From Clostridia bacterium (GTDB taxonomy: Bacteria; Bacillota_A; Clostridia; Christensenellales; Borkfalkiaceae), in the NCBI GenBank assembly GCA_017504735.1, contig JAFVQP010000210.1:1-9716 (forward strand): a DNA stretch of 9,716 bases. The letters run 5' to 3'. Below the pieces are notes generated by a model. That model was given only the letters and a program-made list of their open reading frames with translations. It made no database searches and had not been told where the DNA came from. Made by a program: the position numbers and the translations under genes. Shown piece after piece: positions 6,473 to 9,716 of the stretch; within the stretch, counting starts at the first letter, position 1, and each line of letters begins with the position of its first letter.

Positions 6473-7294
6473 TCAATAATACTTTCGTAAATCCGCGCGT
6501 TCGATTTGATCGCGGTCAAAATAAGCGATTACCATTCTTACACAATAAAACAGCATTAACAGGGTAAACAAGACCGTTGTCAACACCGTAAAAACAACAA
6601 CGTCGGGTAAGAGCCATGCACAAACAATCAAAAGTGCTTCCGTTGCAAAAAGGAATAAAAGCTGGCCAACCAAAATTCTCCATTTTACCGTTGTCATCAG
6701 TTGATGGGAATATTGCAACGCCTCTACCGCACGAAATCCCGTGATTTGCATACAGGGCAACCACAAATAAATTGCACCTATCGCATAAAGCAATGCAACG
6801 TGCATCGCAATAAAAACAATCCCTGCAAGGATATACACCGCTATTGCATTAGGAATCAAGGCTACAAACACCAAAAGTGCAGACAATAACAACGCCCACA
6901 CTTCATAGATTGCGACAAATAAGAAGGTATAACCAAAGGTAGAAATGAAATTATCGTTCAATTTAGACCACAAACCGTTGAAGGTTCGTTTACCAAAGCG
7001 CATATGCTTATCCAAAAAAGCCATCAGCAACGCCACGCAAGGCACAATCATAATAACCCCAAACAACCCTGACAGTACCGAATGCCAACTACTGAAATTT
7101 AAAACGGAAATAGCGGAAAACAAGTCGGAAAACGTCCATGCCGAAAAATCGCCAACCGCCACTGCGTTTAACACCTTGATAATCTCAGCCTCCGCCAAAG
7201 ACAAGGATAATGCAAACGCCGGTAAAACGGCAAACAATACGACGTAAAAGAAATTTTTAAAAATATATTTACCTGTCTGAATCGTATATTTCAT
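6473..7294 (-). CDS. Multi-pass membrane protein of unknown function (first gene of the mutase operon)
   Basis: This 273-residue integral membrane protein has hydrophobic segments near residues 15-34, 73-94, 118-145, 149-175, 206-228 and 231-256. The basic, polar end YFDRDQIERADLRKYY is likely cytoplasmic. No catalytic motif is visible. Around residues 173-193, YLWLPCM followed by TGFRAVEAL matches in position and pattern the WMPAM...GKRLGEA stretch of the downstream gene, so I regard the two as probable distant paralogues. I start at the ATG at 7294 because AGAGGA lies 7 bases before it. A longer in-frame ATG at 7357 would place the promoter inside the coding region and give an odd N-terminus. 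It is the first gene after a consensus promoter, followed by the second membrane gene and pgcA. Confidence 0.82.
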   Translation of the reverse strand: MKYTIQTGKYIFKNFFYVVLFAVLPAFALSLSLAEAEIIKVLNAVAVGDFSAWTFSDLFSAISVLNFSSWHSVLSGLFGVIMIVPCVALLMAFLDKHMRFGKRTFNGLWSKLNDNFISTFGYTFLFVAIYEVWALLLSALLVFVALIPNAIAVYILAGIVFIAMHVALLYAIGAIYLWLPCMQITGFRAVEALQYSHQLMTTVKWRILVGQLLFLFATEALLIVCAWLLPDVVVFTVLTTVLFTLLMLFYCVRMVIAYFDRDQIERADLRKYY

Positions 7295-7301
7295 ATGTTT
7301 G

Positions 7302-7307
7302 TCCTCT
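7302..7307 (-). promoter_or_regulatory. Ribosome binding site that decides the start of the first membrane gene
   Basis: AGAGGA on the minus strand lies 7 bases before the ATG at 7294-7292. The alternative ATG at 7357 lies upstream of the -35 box and so cannot be transcribed from this promoter. Confidence 0.75.
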
Positions 7308-7315
7308 ATTTTCAC

Positions 7316-7344
7316 AGTATAGCACAAAAAAAATGATTTGTCAA
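7316..7344 (-). promoter_or_regulatory. SigA-type promoter of the membrane protein-pgcA operon
   Basis: On the minus strand: a perfect -35 TTGACA (7339-7344), a 17-base spacer containing eight T residues, and -10 TATACT (7316-7321) preceded by TGTGC (extended -10). The leader to the ATG is short, roughly 15 bases. It lies directly behind the terminator of the lipoprotein genes. Confidence 0.92.
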
Positions 7345-7351
7345 TAGGATG

Positions 7352-7376
7352 AAACAAAAACTCCCTTAAAAGGGAG
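7352..7376 (-). terminator. Intrinsic terminator after the lipoprotein pair
   Basis: On the minus strand CTCCCT (7371-7376) pairs with AGGGAG (7361-7366) around a four-base TTTA loop, followed by TTTTTGTTTC. It starts 7 bases after the stop of the second lipoprotein gene and insulates that pair from the next promoter. Confidence 0.9.
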
Positions 7377-7383
7377 CTTTATC

Positions 7384-7914
7384 TTAGTATGGAATTTTCA
7401 TCTCAAAATAATTTGCCGCAACCATCATACAATACGTTGGATCTATCCCTACGCAATAACCATCTATAGGCGCGCCATTCGCATCATAATCCCCAACAAA
7501 ACAATCCGCCCCCTCGTTAGGGTCACTTTTATAATGTCCCCACGTAAGCACAAAGCAAGATCCGTCCTCATAAGCAATACGGACACCGTATCCATGCGGC
7601 GATTTCATTCTTGCCTCACTAGACCCATATTCCCTTTGCATATCCGCCGTATATTCATCAAATACTTCCTGCGGGAGTTCTTCTAATACCGTACATTTTT
7701 CCATTTCAAAATTATCAAAGGGGTCGTGTTTAAAACCCAACCACGAATAATTTTGTTCCTCTACGTCCGTTTCATCGTAATAGATAAGCTGTATAGCCTG
7801 CACCGCACGTTGCGGATTATTAGAATAGATATACGTCGGAAGGGTACATGCCGTAAGCGAAAGCGGCAACAAACAAAGCATACAGAAAAACAATCTCTTT
7901 ATCCAAGCCCTCAT
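7384..7914 (-). CDS. Small predicted lipoprotein, paralogue of the gene before it
   Basis: Function and family are not recognised. The 176-residue product has a basic N-terminus (RAWIKR), a hydrophobic stretch and a canonical lipobox LTAC with the lipidated cysteine at C23, so it should be anchored on the outer face of the membrane. The mature part is acidic and aromatic-rich with no membrane segment. It aligns along its length with the preceding lipoprotein: LPQE (80-83), YGVRIAYEDGS (109-119), YDANG (143-147) and ANYFEMK (167-173) all have counterparts there in the same order. The mature domain contains several cysteines (for example C74, C120, C138, C154, C162), some perhaps in disulfides. 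The start ATG at 7914 lies 2 bases after the upstream stop, and its GGAGGTG binding site is inside the last codons of that gene, so translation is coupled. A terminator follows. Confidence 0.83.
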   Translation of the reverse strand: MRAWIKRLFFCMLCLLPLSLTACTLPTYIYSNNPQRAVQAIQLIYYDETDVEEQNYSWLGFKHDPFDNFEMEKCTVLEELPQEVFDEYTADMQREYGSSEARMKSPHGYGVRIAYEDGSCFVLTWGHYKSDPNEGADCFVGDYDANGAPIDGYCVGIDPTYCMMVAANYFEMKIPY

Positions 7915-7916
7915 TT

Positions 7917-8519
7917 TTACACCTCCACATGCTCCACGTCACAAGGCAAAGGGTAAACTTTTGCTTCAAAATAGTTCGCCATCACAAATGCGTACCATTC
8001 CCCACCTAAAAACCAGCTTTCCGCAACTTCCCCTTTTTGATTATAGTATGTAAAACACATGGTTTCATTTAAATACTCGTACCCGTTTTCATCATAATAG
8101 GAAAATTCACAGTAGGTTATCGTATGGAAGGTGCCGTCTTGATAGGTAATACGCGCCCCGCGTCCGCAAGGATTTGTGAAGTTCCCTGTCATTTCTTCTT
8201 GTTTATGCATATAAACCGTATCATAGGATAACTCGTATAAAAAATCCTGTACTTGCTCCTGAGGCAAGCTTTCCACCACCGTCACATGCTCCCATTCAAA
8301 GGGTTCGTATATAAATTTCGATATATGATCCCATCGAGAATAACGATACTGCACCTTTTCCGGCGTATAATCAATTAAATCAATGGAAACAACCTGGTCT
8401 TTATACGTTTCATAGTCATACTGACGATAATCCTCTTTCCAGCTTTCGCAAGCGGAAAATGCCGTCACCATAAGACAGGCAGACAAAGCAAGCGCAATTG
8501 TTTTTATTTTTCTACCCAT
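7917..8519 (-). CDS. Small predicted lipoprotein, first of a tandem paralogous pair
   Basis: This 200-residue product is not a family I can name. A basic N-terminus (GRKIK) and hydrophobic segment end at FSAC, giving lipidation at C24. Phe at -3 is less usual than Leu or Val, but the site is otherwise good. The mature part is rich in Tyr, Glu and Asp, with a DLIDYTPEKVQYRYS segment (47-61), EPFEWE (72-77), SLPQE (84-88), GRGARITYQDGT (119-130) and MANYFEAK (180-187). The last three recur in the following gene, showing an old tandem duplication. The YxDGT...Y pattern suggests a beta-rich fold, but this is inference. The ATG at 8519 follows an AAGGGGG binding site by about 5 bases and sits just downstream of a consensus promoter. 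The last codons carry the ribosome binding site of the second copy. Confidence 0.83.
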   Translation of the reverse strand: MGRKIKTIALALSACLMVTAFSACESWKEDYRQYDYETYKDQVVSIDLIDYTPEKVQYRYSRWDHISKFIYEPFEWEHVTVVESLPQEQVQDFLYELSYDTVYMHKQEEMTGNFTNPCGRGARITYQDGTFHTITYCEFSYYDENGYEYLNETMCFTYYNQKGEVAESWFLGGEWYAFVMANYFEAKVYPLPCDVEHVEV

Positions 8520-8542
8520 ACCATCCCCCTTCTCTTTTTCTC

Positions 8543-8571
8543 ATTATATCACACGAACGCAGTGTTGTCAA
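8543..8571 (-). promoter_or_regulatory. Consensus SigA promoter of the lipoprotein pair
   Basis: On the minus strand TTGACA (8566-8571), exactly 17 bases, then TATAAT (8543-8548): both hexamers match the consensus fully, and TGTGA precedes the -10. The -35 begins 5 bases after the SDR stop codon. The leader is about 20 bases. The spacer has loose ACAC...GTGT symmetry, too weak to call an operator. No terminator separates the SDR gene from this promoter, so read-through is also possible. Confidence 0.95.
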
Positions 8572-8576
8572 TCCCC

Positions 8577-9371
8577 CTAAAATGCGTCTTTTGAGATTTT
8601 ACTCCAACGATTGGCGATGAATTTTAACCGCCAAGCGGTAGGCAACCAACAGGTACCAACACGCATCACTTTATTCCAAAAACCAACGATAACTTTGCCT
8701 TTGTTTTTGCGCACCGCTTTTAAGGAAGCCTTCGCCACGGCATCGGGTGTTTTGGCGGCAAGTTTGCCCCAAAGCCCCTGACCTTTGATTTGTTCTTTTA
8801 TATCGTCACGCGTGGGCATTGCCCCTGGCAAAATGGCCGTCACAGCTACGTTTTTACCTTTCATCTCCGCACGCAAGGCCTGCGAAAAGGACGTTAACGC
8901 CCCTTTCGTGGCGCTGTAAATGGCAAAATACGGCATCGGATAAATCCCCGATACAGATGAAATATTGACAATTTCCAAGCGTTCCGCTTTATTTTCAATG
9001 GCAAAACGACAGGTGGAAACCGCCGCCTCGAAATTCACACGACATTGAAAGGAAATCTTTTCTTGTGTGTACTCCGTCAAGCCCTTTTGTATATCCGCGC
9101 CTGCTACGTTGACCAAGGTGGAAATTTTGATGCCATCCGCCGAAATTTTTTCCATCATCGCGCACCTGCTACCCTCGTTTGAGAGATCAGCGGCATAAAT
9201 GCGCACGTCGATTTGCGGATATTTTTCCTGCAATTCCGCTTTTAATGCCGTCAACTTTTCTTCACTTCTACCCGTCAACAATAAATTTTCACCACGACTG
9301 GCAATCGCATACACAAAGGCTTTACCCAAACCGCCCGTCGCACCCGTTATCCATGCATATCCGTTAATCAT
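8577..9371 (-). CDS. Short-chain dehydrogenase/reductase (SDR) family oxidoreductase
   Basis: This is a classical SDR of 264 residues with an N-terminal Rossmann fold: nucleotide-binding TGATGGLG (9-16), TGR (33-35, next to an arginine that tends to favour NADP), AADLSNEG (60-67) and NVAG (88-91). The catalytic residues are S139 in NISSVSG and Y152/K156 in YSATKG. The PGAMPT segment (182-187) precedes the substrate-binding region. The C-terminus (about 225-264), with KVIVGFWNKVMRVG and a basic end, resembles DltE/YqjQ-like SDRs that may touch the membrane; the substrate cannot be predicted. Its ATG overlaps the end of the upstream hydrolase gene by 8 bases (ATGATTAA), so the two are translationally coupled. 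A stop codon is followed almost at once by the lipoprotein promoter. Confidence 0.93.
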   Translation of the reverse strand: MINGYAWITGATGGLGKAFVYAIASRGENLLLTGRSEEKLTALKAELQEKYPQIDVRIYAADLSNEGSRCAMMEKISADGIKISTLVNVAGADIQKGLTEYTQEKISFQCRVNFEAAVSTCRFAIENKAERLEIVNISSVSGIYPMPYFAIYSATKGALTSFSQALRAEMKGKNVAVTAILPGAMPTRDDIKEQIKGQGLWGKLAAKTPDAVAKASLKAVRKNKGKVIVGFWNKVMRVGTCWLPTAWRLKFIANRWSKISKDAF

Positions 9372-9716
9372 ACTTACCCCACAAACTGTCTAAATCAAAT
9401 CCGTACGCCTGCACGACCTCTACGTGTTCCGAACGTACCATATCAGGCGGTTTCACAATCCCCCCGCCATCGCTGTCTAAATCGCAACCAAACTTTTTAT
9501 ACGCGTACCAAACCAAATGCGCACATTGCGAAACACGCAAGGTTTCGGGGAATTTCTTATAGAATATCCCCAAGGTAAAACGATACGGCAGGTCAAGCAA
9601 ATTTGCCGTTGCGTATTCTACCATTTTCGCCTTTGTTTCCTTGTCCACCTTTGGACGCAATATCATAAAGCTTGCATCATCGCTAAAATCCCTTACGCTG
9701 TTAAACGTACTGGACG
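9364..9716 (-). CDS. YiiX/YebB-like NlpC/P60-superfamily cysteine hydrolase, 5' end beyond the window
   Basis: The frame stays open to the right edge, giving 116 visible residues before the stop. An internal ATG at 9666 is not the true start: the sequence upstream of it (FNSVRDFSDDASF) reads as normal protein leading into MILRPKVD. The visible part matches the C-terminal half of the permuted papain-like amidases: an ILRPK strand, a helix (KAKMVEYATANLL), PYRFTLG, then SQCAHLVWYAYKKFG with the likely nucleophile Cys, followed by DLDSDGGGIVKPPDMVRS. The catalytic histidine should lie in the missing N-terminal part. Such proteins are thought to cleave amide or ester bonds in cell-wall peptides or lipids, but the substrate is unproven. 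It overlaps the SDR start by 8 bases, so both belong to one transcript. Confidence 0.82.
   Translation of the reverse strand, partial: SSTFNSVRDFSDDASFMILRPKVDKETKAKMVEYATANLLDLPYRFTLGIFYKKFPETLRVSQCAHLVWYAYKKFGCDLDSDGGGIVKPPDMVRSEHVEVVQAYGFDLDSLWGKYD

Noticed and set aside
7292..7357. Longer N-terminus for the first membrane protein (ATG at 7357)
   Set aside because: That start lies upstream of the -35 box of the operon promoter and next to the lipoprotein terminator. The ATG at 7294 has a proper ribosome binding site.
8549..8565. Operator-like ACAC...GTGT symmetry in the lipoprotein promoter spacer
   Set aside because: Only four bases per arm match across a seven-base centre, which is expected by chance.

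Overview
The window reads as ordinary chromosomal DNA of a low-to-moderate GC, Gram-positive-type bacterium. It is most likely an uncultured member of the Clostridia (Bacillota); I cannot place it below that level. The reasons are strong purine-rich ribosome binding sites (GGAGG, AGAGGAG), SigA-type promoters with TTGACA or TTGAAA and TATAAT boxes, compact intrinsic terminators, lipoproteins with short lipobox signal peptides, and a long PgcA-type phosphohexomutase. Every gene I can support lies on the minus strand, so transcription runs from the right edge to the left edge. There is no gene-free stretch over 300 bases, and I see no tRNA, rRNA, CRISPR array, insertion sequence or phage gene.

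From right to left there are four transcription blocks. (1) The C-terminal part of a YiiX/YebB-like cysteine hydrolase, cut by the right edge, overlaps an SDR oxidoreductase by 8 bases. (2) A consensus promoter inside the short gap after the SDR gene drives two tandem, divergent copies of one small lipoprotein, ending in a clear terminator. (3) A second strong promoter starts an operon of two multi-pass membrane proteins of unknown function followed by a phosphoglucomutase/phosphomannomutase, again ending in a terminator. (4) A third promoter, decorated with palindromes and a direct repeat, drives a ROK/ASKHA-type sugar kinase homologue and nagA. After the nagA terminator, murB begins from a TTG codon and runs off the left edge. 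Only the last few codons of murB are missing.

Blocks 3 and 4 plus murB suggest sugar-phosphate and amino-sugar handling that feeds the cell wall: hexose-phosphate interconversion, possible N-acetylhexosamine phosphorylation, deacetylation of GlcNAc-6-P, and reduction of UDP-GlcNAc-enolpyruvate to UDP-MurNAc. The link between these steps is inferred from gene order. I find no convincing undescribed system. The least explained parts are the duplicated lipoprotein pair, the two related membrane proteins next to the mutase, the zinc-motif-less ROK homologue with its extra N-terminal domain, and the symmetric DNA around the kinase and murB promoters.
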